Counted from the first letter of the stretch, positions 1-8,003 are shown. The stretch is 21,172 nt of DNA from Planctomycetaceae bacterium (GCA_002685655.1 NYXM01000008.1:1-21172), one strand, 5' to 3'. Made by a program: numbers and translations. Notes: generated from the sequence alone by a model not told the origin.

Positions 1-73
1 CCAGTTCGTCCACAAGCCGTTGGGCCTGCGTGCCTTTTCCTACGCCCGGTCGGCCAATCAATACGACATACAT
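1..73 (-). CDS. adk: Adenylate kinase, N-terminal fragment (cut by window edge)
   Basis: Only the first 24 codons lie in the window: the start is the ATG at 73-71 and the gene continues past position 1. The visible peptide begins MYVVLIGRPGVGKGTQAQRL. This is the nucleotide-binding P-loop (GxPGxGKGT) at the extreme N terminus, as in adenylate kinase, which interconverts ATP + AMP and 2 ADP in the cytoplasm. Position supports the call, because adk follows secY in the spc operon of many bacteria. The gap to secY is 167 bases and holds a structured repeat. No convincing Shine-Dalgarno sequence is seen ahead of the ATG. Most adenylate kinases have GPPGAGKGT, so Arg at the second position of the loop is a small deviation. 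Confidence 0.88.
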   Translation of the reverse strand, partial: MYVVLIGRPGVGKGTQAQRLVDEL

Positions 74-120
74 GGCGGTTCGGCGGGTCACGAATTTCAC
101 GTGGAAATGCTAGAGAACTC

Positions 121-244
121 GTATCAGGTTCTTCTCTACAAATGAGTCTGGTTTTCAGCGACGGGCACCGACCGCAGATTGCTCGGGGTGCGGGTCGCGG
201 CAGCCGAGCGATGCTCGCATCGGTCCGAGATATGACCTCGCTAG
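121..244 (-). repeat. Structured ~125-base intergenic repeat, copy A (after secY)
   Basis: This stretch is about 84% identical (105 of 125 aligned positions by hand, one gap) to 11421-11545, in the same orientation. Read on the minus strand, it starts with CTAGCGAGG, whose TAG is the secY stop codon, and ends with CCTGATAC. Stems visible in the transcript sense are GAGGT-CAT-ATCTC next to the stop, CGAGC-ATC-GCTCG, and an outer GCGAC...GTCGC enclosing CCGA...TCGG. The first stem differs from copy B by paired changes. It fills most of the secY-adk gap, so it could act as a terminator, attenuator or mRNA-processing site. A REP-like dispersed element is equally possible. Confidence 0.8.
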
Positions 245-1617
245 GATTCCAACAGTCCTCGGTAATTCCGCATGACAAGATGGCTGTCGATCTTCTGAAC
301 CAAGTCAAAGGCAACGCTGACGGCAATCAGCAAGCCAGTTCCACCATAAAAGCTCGCCACCGCAAAGCTCACCCCGAGCGAACCTGAGATCATCGTTGGC
401 ACGATTGCCACCAACGCCAGGAAGCCAGCGCCTACGTACGTAATGCGCACCATGACCTTTTCCAAATAATCTGCGGTTCTCTTGCCAGGACGGTAACCTG
501 GAATGAATGTCCCATAGTCCTTGAGGTTCTCAGACATCTCCTTCGGATTAAACGTAATCGCCGTCCAAAAGTAGCAGAAGAAGTAAATCATCGCGACGTA
601 AAACAGATTGTACGAGAATGAAATCCCCCCCCGACCACTGAACACACCCCCCAACCACATCATCACATCTTGGGTCGTGCCCGATGTCCAACCCGCCAAC
701 ACATTGAACAACATCCCAGGTAACATCAGCAGACTGCTCGCAAAGATAATCGGCATGACGCCGGCTTGGTTGATTTTTAGGGGTAGGAATTGGCGCGAAC
801 CACCATACACCCGACGACCTCGCACATGCTTAGCGCTTTGTGTCGGAATCCGACGCTGCCCCAAGGTAATAAACACCACACTAGCCACCACCGAAACAAA
901 AAGCACGGCCAACACAATGAGCGTTTCGACACCGACTCTTGATGGGCTCAAGCCAACCAACTCCGGAGTGGCGTTGTCGATCAGACCCTTCAGGGCGCCT
1001 GGCATTCGAGCCAGAATACCGGCCATGATCAACAAACTGATTCCATTTCCAATTCCAAATTCATCAATCTGTTCCCCCAGCCACATGAGGAAGATCGTGC
1101 CACAAGTCATCGTCAGCACGGCCGTAAGCTGCCAACCCAATGACAATACTCCAGCATCGTTTAAGAACGATGCATGAACGAGCCCTTCCCCGGGTTCCCC
1201 TGACATAAGATAAAACTTCACGTAGAAGTAGCTCTGAATCGTACAGAGTACCACGGTCAGATACCGCGTATACTCATTAATTTTCTTGCGACCGGTCTCA
1301 CCCTCTTTGCGCAGGTCTTCGATCGGCTTCCAGACACTGCCGAGTAGTTGGAAGATAATCGAGGCTGAGATGTAGGGCATGATTCCCAAGCCAAAGATCG
1401 TCGCCTGACGAAGATCACTTGCCGCAAAGACTGCCACACGATCAACAAAATCCCCCAGACCGCCCCCTGCGCCGGACCCTTTGGCGATTTGCGCTTGGTC
1501 GATGATCGGCAATGGAATGTGCCAACCGATGCGATAAATGCCCAAGAGACCTAGCGTGAGCAAGATCTTCTTGCGCAATTCTTGAATCGTGAAGACAACG
1601 CGAATTTTTTCCCACAT
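241..1617 (-). CDS. secY: Protein translocase subunit SecY
   Basis: The 458-residue product is the pore subunit of the SecYEG translocon in the inner membrane, which exports and inserts proteins with SecA or the ribosome. Length matches the family (about 430-460). The protein opens with an amphipathic segment (FTIQELRKKILLTLGLL) leading to TM1. It carries the conserved IFGLGIMPYISASIIFQLL around TM2 and the cytoplasmic loop LPLKINQAGVMPIIFASSLL. The motif GTFIPGYRPGKRTADYLEKVMVRIT precedes the last membrane segments. About ten hydrophobic helices can be counted. The ATG start fits the family N terminus; a possible GGACGG lies somewhat far upstream. Its stop codon TAG is the first part of repeat copy A. 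Confidence 0.98.
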   Translation of the reverse strand: MWEKIRVVFTIQELRKKILLTLGLLGIYRIGWHIPLPIIDQAQIAKGSGAGGGLGDFVDRVAVFAASDLRQATIFGLGIMPYISASIIFQLLGSVWKPIEDLRKEGETGRKKINEYTRYLTVVLCTIQSYFYVKFYLMSGEPGEGLVHASFLNDAGVLSLGWQLTAVLTMTCGTIFLMWLGEQIDEFGIGNGISLLIMAGILARMPGALKGLIDNATPELVGLSPSRVGVETLIVLAVLFVSVVASVVFITLGQRRIPTQSAKHVRGRRVYGGSRQFLPLKINQAGVMPIIFASSLLMLPGMLFNVLAGWTSGTTQDVMMWLGGVFSGRGGISFSYNLFYVAMIYFFCYFWTAITFNPKEMSENLKDYGTFIPGYRPGKRTADYLEKVMVRITYVGAGFLALVAIVPTMISGSLGVSFAVASFYGGTGLLIAVSVAFDLVQKIDSHLVMRNYRGLLES

Positions 1618-1687
1618 ATCCCGATCCGTCCTAGACGATTGCAGGTGAATCGTAAAACGACTGGCGGCTGAAATCTTCCTTGATCAG

Positions 1688-2191
1688 CTAAGAACTGGCT
1701 TTAGCCAGTTTCTTTTGCTTTTTCTTGTCCTCAACCGGAGTCCGTCCCGGTATGACGATTACCTCGCCACCAGCTTTTTCGATTTTCTCGCGGGCGGACT
1801 TGCTAAAGCGATGTGCTGAGACCTTCAACTTCTTGGTCAGCTCACCGTCGCCCAAGATTTTTAGAATATCGAAGCGATGTTTGGCAAGAGACTTTTCCTT
1901 CAGGGCTTCCAACGTGATTTCATCGCCAGCGTCAAAAACCGCCTCCAGATCCCCCACATTAACAGCCGCAACAATCAAGGCGTGCTTATTGTGGAATCCG
2001 CGTTTCGGAATCCTGCGAACCAGCGGCATGGCACCGCCTTCAAAGATCGCCAAGGCAGAGAATCCGGGGCGCGAACGTTGCCCTTTGTGACCTTTGCTAG
2101 CAGTCTTCCCATGCCCGGAACCTGTGCCACGGCCGATCCGCTTGCGCCGCTTGTATTTCGTGATACCACGGTGAACTTCATGCAAGTTCAT
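1688..2191 (-). CDS. rplO: 50S ribosomal protein L15 (uL15)
   Basis: This is a 167-residue L15, a late-assembling protein of the large subunit. The N terminus shows the family signature [20 protein letters not shown], then the basic glycine-rich segment [19 protein letters not shown] and the [15 protein letters not shown] motif. The C-terminal half contains [21 protein letters not shown]. It is longer than E. coli L15 (144) because of a Lys-rich tail ([15 protein letters not shown]). The start ATG overlaps the rpsE stop as TAATG. A GAGGAG about ten bases upstream, inside rpsE, serves as ribosome-binding site. No rpmD lies between rpsE and this gene. Confidence 0.98.
   Translation of the reverse strand: MNLHEVHRGITKYKRRKRIGRGTGSGHGKTASKGHKGQRSRPGFSALAIFEGGAMPLVRRIPKRGFHNKHALIVAAVNVGDLEAVFDAGDEITLEALKEKSLAKHRFDILKILGDGELTKKLKVSAHRFSKSAREKIEKAGGEVIVIPGRTPVEDKKKQKKLAKASS
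1690..1714 (-). other. Hairpin over the last codons of rplO
   Basis: On the minus strand the last codons of rplO form AAGAAACTGGC-TAAA-GCCAGTTCTT. This is a 10-base-pair inverted repeat with one bulged A, ending at the stop codon. It precedes the 70-base rplO-secY gap. No T-tract follows, so it is not a standard terminator. It may reduce 3' degradation or tune secY translation, but it may also be chance codon usage encoding KLAKAS. Confidence 0.35.
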
Positions 2192-2673
2192 TACAAAGAT
2201 ACTCCTCGCAAACGTTCGATATCCTGGCGGGTGCGCAACTTCTGCAGAGCATCGAATGTTGCCTTGACCAGTGTAATTGGATTATTGGTGCCTGTGCTCT
2301 TTGTCAGGATATTCTGAATCCCAGCCGCTTCGCAGACAGCGCGAACCGCGGCACCGGCGATGATCCCCGTACCAGGACCAGCCGGAACCAAGGTCACACG
2401 TCCAGCTCCGAAATGGCCGTGCACGGTATGTGGAATTGATCCATCCACCAGGGCAATGTCGACCTGTTCGCGAGACGCCTGTTTGTTCGCTTTCTCGACG
2501 CTGGGAGGAACTTCATTGGCTTTTCCGTAGCCCCAACCGACCCTACCGTTGCCGTTGCCGACAACAACCATCGCCGCGAAGCTAAACCGCCGGCCGCCTT
2601 TTACGACGGCCGCACATCGGCGAATTTTGATGGTATGCTCGATGTCCTGCGAATGTGTATTTTCCGTCGCCAC
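2191..2673 (-). CDS. rpsE: 30S ribosomal protein S5 (uS5)
   Basis: This 160-residue small-subunit protein sits at the mRNA entry site and helps translational accuracy. The double-stranded-RNA-binding-type N-terminal domain is clear: [42 protein letters not shown]. It is followed by [47 protein letters not shown]. The frame is open up to a TTG at 2682, but that codon directly abuts a CAGGAG. The GTG at 2673-2671 lies nine bases after it and gives the natural start ([10 protein letters not shown]), so I place the start there. The stop overlaps the rplO start by one base. Confidence 0.97.
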   Translation of the reverse strand: MATENTHSQDIEHTIKIRRCAAVVKGGRRFSFAAMVVVGNGNGRVGWGYGKANEVPPSVEKANKQASREQVDIALVDGSIPHTVHGHFGAGRVTLVPAGPGTGIIAGAAVRAVCEAAGIQNILTKSTGTNNPITLVKATFDALQKLRTRQDIERLRGVSL

Positions 2674-2742
2674 GATTGACAACTCCTGGGGAAGCCTTTG
2701 GGGATGTACGGTTGGATCTGTTTGTCTCAGAAGCTGATTGTC

Positions 2743-3111
2743 CTAGAAACTGAGGCCTGCTTCGCGAGCCGCATCGGCGAGAGCCGCAACGCGACCGTGG
2801 TATTGATAATCACCACGATCGAAGCGGACCTGCTTAACACCAGCTGCGATCGCTTTCTCCGCCACGGCCTTGCCAATTGCCACCGCCGCATCCTTGTTGC
2901 CACCATACGAAATGGACTTCGCAACATCGGAATCTCGCGTGCTGGCCGAAACGATTGTCTTGCGTGTCACATCGTCAATAACCTGACATGCAATATGTTT
3001 GTGACTGCGAAACACTGACAGCCGAGGCCGCTCGACGGTGCCCCGCGACTTGCTACGGGAATGGTAGCGTCGCCGCTGCCGCTGCTTCGCAATCATCTTT
3101 TCTTTATTCAC
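2743..3111 (-). CDS. rplR: 50S ribosomal protein L18 (uL18)
   Basis: The 122-residue product matches L18, the 5S rRNA-binding protein of the large-subunit central protuberance. The sequence shows the basic N terminus ([13 protein letters not shown]), the [20 protein letters not shown] motif, and the C-terminal [26 protein letters not shown] typical of the family (usual length about 117-122). The start codon is GTG at 3111. It is preceded by GAGGT seven bases upstream, which overlaps the end of the 14-base gap after rplF. The downstream gap to rpsE is about 70 bases and shows only the rpsE ribosome-binding site. Confidence 0.98.
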   Translation of the reverse strand: MNKEKMIAKQRQRRRYHSRSKSRGTVERPRLSVFRSHKHIACQVIDDVTRKTIVSASTRDSDVAKSISYGGNKDAAVAIGKAVAEKAIAAGVKQVRFDRGDYQYHGRVAALADAAREAGLSF

Positions 3112-3125
3112 GTTTTATACCTCGA

Positions 3126-3668
3126 TTAAGTTGCCGCTTTACCCGGCTTCAACTTGACGTGTTCGCCTTGATAACGAATCCCTTTGCCCTTGTAGGGTTC
3201 GGGCTTTCGCAAGGCTCGCACTTCTGCCGCAAATTGGCCAACCATCTGCTTACTGCAGCCTTTGACGACAACGTGCGTCTGATCCGGACAGGTAACATCA
3301 AGGCCGGTGGGGATTTTTTTCTTAAGTTCGTTCGCGTAGCCGACGCGCAAGTTCAGTTCTTGCCCTTGCACCGAACCAACGTACCCGACACCTACGATTT
3401 CCAGACGCTTTTCATAGCCCTCTTTAACACCTTGAATCATGTTTGCGATCAAGGACCGCGTAAGTCCGTGGAAGGCGCGCGACTCGCTTTCGTCGGAATC
3501 GCGGGTGACTACAACCTGTTTGGCGTCCTCGTCGATCGATACGCTGACTTCGGCTCGATGCTCGAATTCGAGTTTTCCTAACGGCCCATCGACCGTGACC
3601 TTACGGTCTTTGACAGCGACTTTAACGCCGTCGATGATGGGAACCGGTTTCTTTCCAATGCGGGACAT
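3126..3668 (-). CDS. rplF: 50S ribosomal protein L6 (uL6)
   Basis: The 180-residue length equals that of typical L6, a two-domain protein near the sarcin-ricin loop and the factor-binding site. The start MSRIGKKPVPI is the classical N terminus. The first domain contains VDGPLGKLEFE and RAFHGLTRSLIANMIQGVKEGYEKRLEIVGVGYV. The second ends with the L6 signature PEPYKGKGIRYQGEHVKLKPGKAA. A GAGAG lies just upstream of the ATG. The gene sits between rpsH and rplR as in most spc operons. Confidence 0.98.
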   Translation of the reverse strand: MSRIGKKPVPIIDGVKVAVKDRKVTVDGPLGKLEFEHRAEVSVSIDEDAKQVVVTRDSDESESRAFHGLTRSLIANMIQGVKEGYEKRLEIVGVGYVGSVQGQELNLRVGYANELKKKIPTGLDVTCPDQTHVVVKGCSKQMVGQFAAEVRALRKPEPYKGKGIRYQGEHVKLKPGKAAT

Positions 3669-3690
3669 AATTCTCTCACTTTGCCGTCTG

Positions 3691-4086
3691 CTACCAGACC
3701 TCGCACAGCACTTCGCCGCCTAGATTTCTCTGCCGTGCCTCTCGGTCGCTGACAACACCGCGGCTTGTGCTAATGATCGTAATTCCCAAACCGTTCAATA
3801 CCGGTTTGAGGTCGCGGGCTTTTCGGTAAACGCGGCGTCCGGGTTTGCTGATCCGTCGGATTCGCTGAATCACGCGTTCGCCATTGGGCCCATATTTCAA
3901 GTCCAGCTTCAACTGCTGGACCGGCTTGGTTTCGACTTCGTCAAAATCCCAAATATATCCTTCGCGTTTGAGCACTTCCGCCAAACCGCGTTTCACTTTG
4001 GATGCCGGCAATTCGACGTGGGGCCGTTCGACGCTTACCGCGTTGCGGATCCGCGTCAGCATATCGGCAATCGGGTCGGTCATCAT
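3691..4086 (-). CDS. rpsH: 30S ribosomal protein S8 (uS8)
   Basis: This 131-residue protein begins MMTDPIADMLTRIRNA, the standard S8 N terminus, and ends with the signature GVVSDREARQRNLGGEVLCEVW. S8 binds the central domain of 16S rRNA and, in E. coli, represses the spc operon by binding its mRNA near rplE. No sequence here lets me confirm that control. Two ATG codons are adjacent (4086 and 4083); an AAGGA about 12 bases upstream slightly favours the first. It follows rpsN after a 19-base gap. Confidence 0.98.
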   Translation of the reverse strand: MMTDPIADMLTRIRNAVSVERPHVELPASKVKRGLAEVLKREGYIWDFDEVETKPVQQLKLDLKYGPNGERVIQRIRRISKPGRRVYRKARDLKPVLNGLGITIISTSRGVVSDREARQRNLGGEVLCEVW

Positions 4087-4105
4087 GTTGATTGGGTTTC
4101 CTTAA

Positions 4106-4291
4106 TTACCAGCTCGACTTACGAACACCAGGAATCAGTCCCTGGTCCGCGAACTTGCGAAAACAAATTCGGCAAATGCCGAATTTTCGATAGACGGCAC
4201 GCGGTCGTCCGCACACGTTGCAGCGTCGCTGCACACGCGATGAAAACTTTGGAGGCAGTTTCGCTTTTGCGATTTTTGACTTGCTCGCCAC
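4106..4291 (-). CDS. rpsN: 30S ribosomal protein S14, zinc-binding (type Z) form
   Basis: The 61-residue product is the short, zinc-binding form of S14, which sits in the head of the small subunit. The four zinc ligands are seen as C24-x2-C27 and C40-x2-C43 (RRCNVCGRP ... GICRICFRK), followed by the family ending [15 protein letters not shown]. The long, zinc-free form would be about 100 residues and lack these cysteines, so growth depends on zinc unless a paralogue exists elsewhere. The start is GTG at 4291 with GGATAAG upstream. It lies between rplE and rpsH as expected. Confidence 0.97.
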   Translation of the reverse strand: MASKSKIAKAKLPPKFSSRVQRRCNVCGRPRAVYRKFGICRICFRKFADQGLIPGVRKSSW

Positions 4292-4330
4292 GATTCTTAT
4301 CCGTTTTGATGAGAGGTTTCACACCGACCG

Positions 4331-4897
4331 TTAGGCGGCGCCCGCGGTGGTTTCTGGCTGTTGGAACGGCATACCCAGCAAACGCAACAGTTCGCGTGCT
4401 TCGTCGTCGCTACGGGTCGAAGTGACCATGGTAATATTCAACCCCTGGACTCGCGTGAATCGATCTGGATTCAACTCGGGAAACACCAACTGTTCCACCA
4501 GACCCATACTGTAGTTTCCGTTCTTGTCGAAAGCATTTGCGCTGAGCCCACGAAAGTCACGAACCCGAGGCAGCGCAACGGAAATCAGGCGATCCAGAAA
4601 CTCATACATGCGTTGGCGGCGAAGGGTCGCTTTGCAGCCGATCGGCATTTCTTCGCGAAGGCGAAAACCAGCGATCGATTTCCGGGCCTTCGTGATGATG
4701 GGCTTTTGACCCACGATTTGAGTCAAAGCCTCCACCGCGGTTTCCATGTACTTCTTTTCCTGAATTGCCTCACCGACGCCCATGTTGACGACGATTTTCT
4801 GCAATCGAGGCAATGCCAGATGATTGCTCTGGCTGAACTTCTCGGCCAGGGTGGGCAGGATTTCCTGTTCGTATTTTTCTTGTAATCGCGGGATCAT
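4331..4897 (-). CDS. rplE: 50S ribosomal protein L5 (uL5)
   Basis: This is a 188-residue L5, the 5S rRNA-binding protein that contacts the small subunit head (bridge B1b). Signatures are LPRLQKIVVNMGVGEA near residue 30, QKPIITKARKSIAGFRLREEMPIGCKATLRRQRMYEFLDRLI in the middle, and RDFRGLSANAFDKNGNYSMGLVEQLVFPEL. The C terminus (FQQPETTAGAA) adds a few residues beyond the usual ~180. The start ATG overlaps the rplX stop as ATGA (four bases), suggesting translational coupling. Confidence 0.98.
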   Translation of the reverse strand: MIPRLQEKYEQEILPTLAEKFSQSNHLALPRLQKIVVNMGVGEAIQEKKYMETAVEALTQIVGQKPIITKARKSIAGFRLREEMPIGCKATLRRQRMYEFLDRLISVALPRVRDFRGLSANAFDKNGNYSMGLVEQLVFPELNPDRFTRVQGLNITMVTSTRSDDEARELLRLLGMPFQQPETTAGAA

Positions 4898-5244
4898 GGT
4901 TTTTTCGCGTAGACGCTCCGAGCAGGCGAAATCACGCCCATGGAGACACCACTTTTCTTCGAGTATCGTTCTTTACTGCCGTCGTCCAAATAGCGAACGC
5001 CGACACGCGTGGGTTCGTTTGTTTGCGGGCAAATGAGCATCACGTTGGAAACATTGACGGGCATCTCTTTGGACAAACGACCGCCTTGTGGATTCTTCTG
5101 GCTGCGACGCACGTGCTTGTAAACACGATTCACGCCTTCGACCAAAACCTTGCGTTTCTCGTGATCGACCGATAGCACCTTGCCGCGCTGACCGCGGTCG
5201 TCACCGGCAACCACCACGACCATATCATTTACTTTGACGTTCAT
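4894..5244 (-). CDS. rplX: 50S ribosomal protein L24 (uL24)
   Basis: The 116-residue product carries the N-terminal KOW motif (NDMVVVVAGDDRGQRGKVLSVDHEKRKVLVEGVN) and the segment RSQKNPQGGRLSKEMPVNVSNVMLICP typical of L24, an assembly-initiating protein of the large subunit. It is slightly longer than E. coli L24 (104) because of the C-terminal extension SMGVISPARSVYAKKP. A GAGGAAG stands just before the ATG. It lies 11 bases after rplN and overlaps rplE by four. Confidence 0.98.
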   Translation of the reverse strand: MNVKVNDMVVVVAGDDRGQRGKVLSVDHEKRKVLVEGVNRVYKHVRRSQKNPQGGRLSKEMPVNVSNVMLICPQTNEPTRVGVRYLDDGSKERYSKKSGVSMGVISPARSVYAKKP

Positions 5245-5255
5245 TGCTTCCTCAG

Positions 5256-5624
5256 TTAGACAACCTCGTTGGCGAGGCTCACAATCTTCATGAAGTTGCG
5301 CTCACGAAGTTCTCGTGCCACGGCACCAAAAATCCGCGTTCCGCGTGGGTTGTTATCAGTGTCAATGATCACAGCGGCATTGCTGTCAAAGCGAATGTAA
5401 CTGCCATCAGATCGGCGCGACGGCTGGCGTACACGCACGATCACAGCACGCACAATGGCCTTCTTCTTGACTTCACTACCGGGAATCACACGTTTTACAC
5501 TACAGATAATCACGTCGCCCAACGTCGCGAAACGACGCCGCGAACCGCCTAACACCTTGATGCACATGATCTCTTTGGCACCGGTGTTGTCGGCAACAAG
5601 TAATCTGCTCTCTTGCTGAATCAT
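5256..5624 (-). CDS. rplN: 50S ribosomal protein L14 (uL14)
   Basis: The 122-residue length matches L14 exactly. The start [27 protein letters not shown] is the canonical L14 N terminus, and [35 protein letters not shown] is the signature. L14 lies at the intersubunit face and binds the silencing factor RsfS in other bacteria. An AAAGGG lies about seven bases upstream of the ATG. The gene follows rpsQ after a 24-base gap. Confidence 0.98.
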   Translation of the reverse strand: MIQQESRLLVADNTGAKEIMCIKVLGGSRRRFATLGDVIICSVKRVIPGSEVKKKAIVRAVIVRVRQPSRRSDGSYIRFDSNAAVIIDTDNNPRGTRIFGAVARELRERNFMKIVSLANEVV

Positions 5625-5648
5625 CGTTTACCCTTTGGCCGCCATACC

Positions 5649-5939
5649 TTAGTTTCCAGACTCACGAGTCGCCTTCAATGCGGCCACGTCGACTGCTCGG
5701 CTCTTCTCAACCACACGAACCAATTGCCATCGCTTCTTCTTGGAAATCGGCGGTGCTTCGACGATCTCCACCGTATCACCCAAGCCCGCGTCATTGTTCT
5801 CGTCGTGCACATAGCACACCGTGCGTTGACGAATGTACTTGCCGTACTTAGGGTGCGGCACCAACCCGCGGATTTCCACACGTCGGGTCTTGTTCATTCT
5901 GTCGCTGGTGACAACACCAATGGCCATTTTCTTAGGCAT
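5649..5939 (-). CDS. rpsQ: 30S ribosomal protein S17 (uS17)
   Basis: This is S17, an OB-fold protein that binds the 5' domain of 16S rRNA. The core reads MAIGVVTSDRMNKTRRVEIRGLVPHPKYGKYIRQRTVCYVHDENNDAGLGDTVEIVEAPPISKKKRWQLVRVVEK. The frame is open to an ATG at 5957, but GGGGAT lies at a proper distance before the internal ATG at 5939. That start yields MPKKMAIG, closer to the family. The resulting 96-residue protein is longer than E. coli S17 (84) because of a C-terminal tail (SRAVDVAALKATRESGN). Confidence 0.96.
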   Translation of the reverse strand: MPKKMAIGVVTSDRMNKTRRVEIRGLVPHPKYGKYIRQRTVCYVHDENNDAGLGDTVEIVEAPPISKKKRWQLVRVVEKSRAVDVAALKATRESGN

Positions 5940-5967
5940 AATTATCCCCGGCTGCATCCGCCAGCAT

Positions 5968-6189
5968 TTAGCTGGCAGAGGCCACCTCTTTCACTTCTTT
6001 TGCTAGTTCACGGGCTCGCTGTACGGTCTTAATGCGGGCGACAAGTCGACGATGGTGGCGCAACTCGCTGGGAGCGTCCAACCGTTCGGTTTGGGCCTGC
6101 ATTCGCAAGCGGAATAATCGCTCGCACGTTTCATTGAGCGTTAGCTGCAATTGCTCGTCGCTCATATCTCTTAATTCCGCAGCTTTCAT
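5968..6189 (-). CDS. rpmC: 50S ribosomal protein L29 (uL29)
   Basis: The 73-residue helical hairpin protein starts MKAAELRDMSDEQLQLTLNETCERLFRLRMQ, the L29 pattern. It continues with LRHHRRLVARIKTVQRAREL. L29 lies near the peptide exit tunnel and helps trigger factor and SRP docking. A GGAGAGAAG precedes the ATG. It sits between rplP and rpsQ, the usual S10-operon order, with a 26-base gap from rplP. Confidence 0.97.
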   Translation of the reverse strand: MKAAELRDMSDEQLQLTLNETCERLFRLRMQAQTERLDAPSELRHHRRLVARIKTVQRARELAKEVKEVASAS

Positions 6190-6215
6190 CGCAACACTTC
6201 TCTCCGCTTATCTAC

Positions 6216-6632
6216 TTAGGCTGGCCGACGTCGCGTGAAGCGAACCCGTACAGGCATCTTGTGCGCCAAACGAGCGAAGCAAACACGTGCCTGCTCCTCC
6301 GTAACGCCACTCAACTCGTACATCACCGTGCCAGGCTTGACGGTGGCGACCCAATGCTCGGGTTCCCCCTTACCTTTACCCATGCGGGTTTCCAGCGGGG
6401 TCGAAGTAATTGAACGGTGCGGAAACATCCGCACGTACAATCTACCTTCACCACGAATGTACTGCTGTGCCGCGATCCGGCCGGCTTCAATCGTCTGAGC
6501 CTTGATCCAGCCGCCCTGCATGGCCTGTAACGCGAAATCGCCAAAGACCACACGGTTACCGCGAGTCGCATTACCTTTTATATGTCCTCTTTGGCTTTTT
6601 CGGTGCTTGACCCGCTTCGGCATCAACGCCAT
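6216..6632 (-). CDS. rplP: 50S ribosomal protein L16 (uL16)
   Basis: The 138-residue product is L16, which organises the tRNA A-site and P-site region of 23S rRNA. The start MALMPKRVKHRKSQRGHIKGNATRGNRVVFGDFALQA and the later RGEGRLYVRMFPHRSITSTPLETRMGKGKGEPEHWVATVKPGTVMYEL are diagnostic. An AAGGAG six bases before the ATG at 6632 decides the start. This places the ribosome-binding site and the first 62 bases of the gene inside the 3' end of rpsC, in another frame. Such an overlap is larger than the few bases usual between these genes. Confidence 0.97.
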   Translation of the reverse strand: MALMPKRVKHRKSQRGHIKGNATRGNRVVFGDFALQAMQGGWIKAQTIEAGRIAAQQYIRGEGRLYVRMFPHRSITSTPLETRMGKGKGEPEHWVATVKPGTVMYELSGVTEEQARVCFARLAHKMPVRVRFTRRRPA

Positions 6633-7281
6633 CGGATTCTCCTTCGTACATTCCTTGGTTCACCCAAACCTGAACCCCAATATGTCCTTGAGGCGTCTTG
6701 GCTTCGGTGAAACCGTAATCGATTCTTGCTCGGAGCGTGCTCAACGGAATCGAACCTGAGATCTGCTTTTCGATTCTCGCCATTTCAGCGCCACCCAGAC
6801 GTCCCGCCAAGCGAATCTTAATTCCCTTGGCCCCAGCATCCATCGTTTGTTCCATCGCTCGTTTGATCGTGCGGCGGAAACTCGAGCGGCGTGAAAGCTG
6901 GTTGGATATATCTTCTGCGACTAATTGAGCCTGCAGCTCTGGACGCTTGATTTCTTCAATCTTCAAGTTAACTCGACGTCCAATCAAGTTCTGTAACTCC
7001 TCCTGGAGCAATTCGACCTCTTGGCCTTTTTTGCCAATGATCAAACCAGGTCGAGCCACGAACAGAATCACCTTCACTTCATCGCGTGTCCGCTCGATCT
7101 CAATCCGGTCAATTCCGGCGTTGCGATACTGCTGCTTCTTCGGATGTTTCTTAATAAAGTCCCGGACCCGGAGGTCTTCGACCAGTAGCTCGGCATACTC
7201 CTGCTTGGAGGCATACCAGCGGCTCTTCCAGCCCACCATGACGCCTGTGCGAAAACCGACAGGATTAACTTTTTGACCCAT
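6571..7281 (-). CDS. rpsC: 30S ribosomal protein S3 (uS3)
   Basis: This 236-residue S3 lies at the mRNA entry tunnel of the small subunit. The start MGQKVNPVGFRTG is canonical. The KH domain shows VILFVARPGLIIGKKGQEVELL with its GKKG loop around residues 75-85. The C-terminal domain carries SRRSSFRRTIKRAMEQTMDAGAKGIKIRLAGRLGGAEMAR and PLSTLRARIDYGFTEAKTPQGHIGVQVWVNQG. After residue ~212 comes an acidic-then-basic tail (EGESDGVDAEAGQAPKKPKRTYKR), whose codons overlap the start of rplP by 62 bases. Confidence 0.98.
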   Translation of the reverse strand: MGQKVNPVGFRTGVMVGWKSRWYASKQEYAELLVEDLRVRDFIKKHPKKQQYRNAGIDRIEIERTRDEVKVILFVARPGLIIGKKGQEVELLQEELQNLIGRRVNLKIEEIKRPELQAQLVAEDISNQLSRRSSFRRTIKRAMEQTMDAGAKGIKIRLAGRLGGAEMARIEKQISGSIPLSTLRARIDYGFTEAKTPQGHIGVQVWVNQGMYEGESDGVDAEAGQAPKKPKRTYKR

Positions 7282-7298
7282 AGCTAATGCTCTTTTGG

Positions 7299-7655
7299 TT
7301 ACAGCTCGTTAATGTCTTCCAAGGCGACATGAATATGTGACATCCGTTTGATAACCCAAAAGGCCATCCCGCGTGCCCGCGGACGAATCCGCTTGAAGGT
7401 GGGGCCACCATCCACGCGTGCATCAGTAACAACTAACCGGTCGATCCGCACGGTCCGCCCCGGATTCTGATCCGGATCCTGCGCGTTTCCCAATGCACTA
7501 CGCAGCACTTTCTCCAACAATCGAGCACCACGATTCGGCTGGTACTGCAAGATATCCAACGCTTCATCCGCGAACTTACCACGAATCAGGTCTGCCATGG
7601 GGCGTACCTTGCGTGGACTGATGCGGGCGTTTTTGTGCTTGGCGCGGAATGCCAT
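7299..7655 (-). CDS. rplV: 50S ribosomal protein L22 (uL22)
   Basis: This 118-residue L22 lines the peptide exit tunnel with its extended beta-hairpin. The sequence begins MAFRAKHKNARISPRKVRPMADLIRG. The tunnel hairpin region reads VDGGPTFKRIRPRARGMAFWVIKRMSHIHVAL. The frame is open to a TTG at 7676, but AAGGAT eight bases before the ATG at 7655 and the family N terminus both support the shorter start. It lies 17 bases ahead of rpsC. Confidence 0.97.
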   Translation of the reverse strand: MAFRAKHKNARISPRKVRPMADLIRGKFADEALDILQYQPNRGARLLEKVLRSALGNAQDPDQNPGRTVRIDRLVVTDARVDGGPTFKRIRPRARGMAFWVIKRMSHIHVALEDINEL

Positions 7656-7693
7656 GCTTATTGATCCTTGTATCAAATTCGCTGCGCGGACGC

Positions 7694-7963
7694 TTAGCGT
7701 TTCCCTTTGCCACCGTGACCGCGGAACGTTCTCGTGGGCGCAAATTCGCCCAACTTATGTCCAACCATATCCTCGGTTACCAGCACCTTAAGATGAGCTT
7801 TACCATTGTGGACCATGAACGTGGCGCCCACGAACTCGGGGACAATTGTGCACGCTCGGGCCCACGTCTTAATCGGATCGGATCTGCCCGTCTCCTGCTG
7901 CTTCTGTACCTTCTGGTACAGCCGAAGATCGACAAAAGGACCTTTCTTTAGTGACCTGCTCAT
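7694..7963 (-). CDS. rpsS: 30S ribosomal protein S19 (uS19)
   Basis: The 89-residue length and [15 protein letters not shown] start are typical of S19, which binds 16S rRNA in the small subunit head with S13. The signature [53 protein letters not shown] is complete. An AGGAT lies ten bases upstream of the ATG. The gene sits between rplB and rplV, as in nearly all S10 operons. Confidence 0.98.
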   Translation of the reverse strand: MSRSLKKGPFVDLRLYQKVQKQQETGRSDPIKTWARACTIVPEFVGATFMVHNGKAHLKVLVTEDMVGHKLGEFAPTRTFRGHGGKGKR

Positions 7964-8003
7964 ACTGAGGACTATCCTGAGGATTTACCGTCGTGTGAAT
8001 GGA

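Noticed and set aside
142..387. A plus-strand frame of 81 codons over repeat copy A and the secY end.
   Set aside because: Copy B carries no matching intact frame and the region is better explained as a structured repeat plus the secY 3' end.
2988..3581. A 197-codon plus-strand frame opposite rplF and rplR.
   Set aside because: Both ribosomal proteins are complete and conserved here. The antisense frame spans two genes and has no support.
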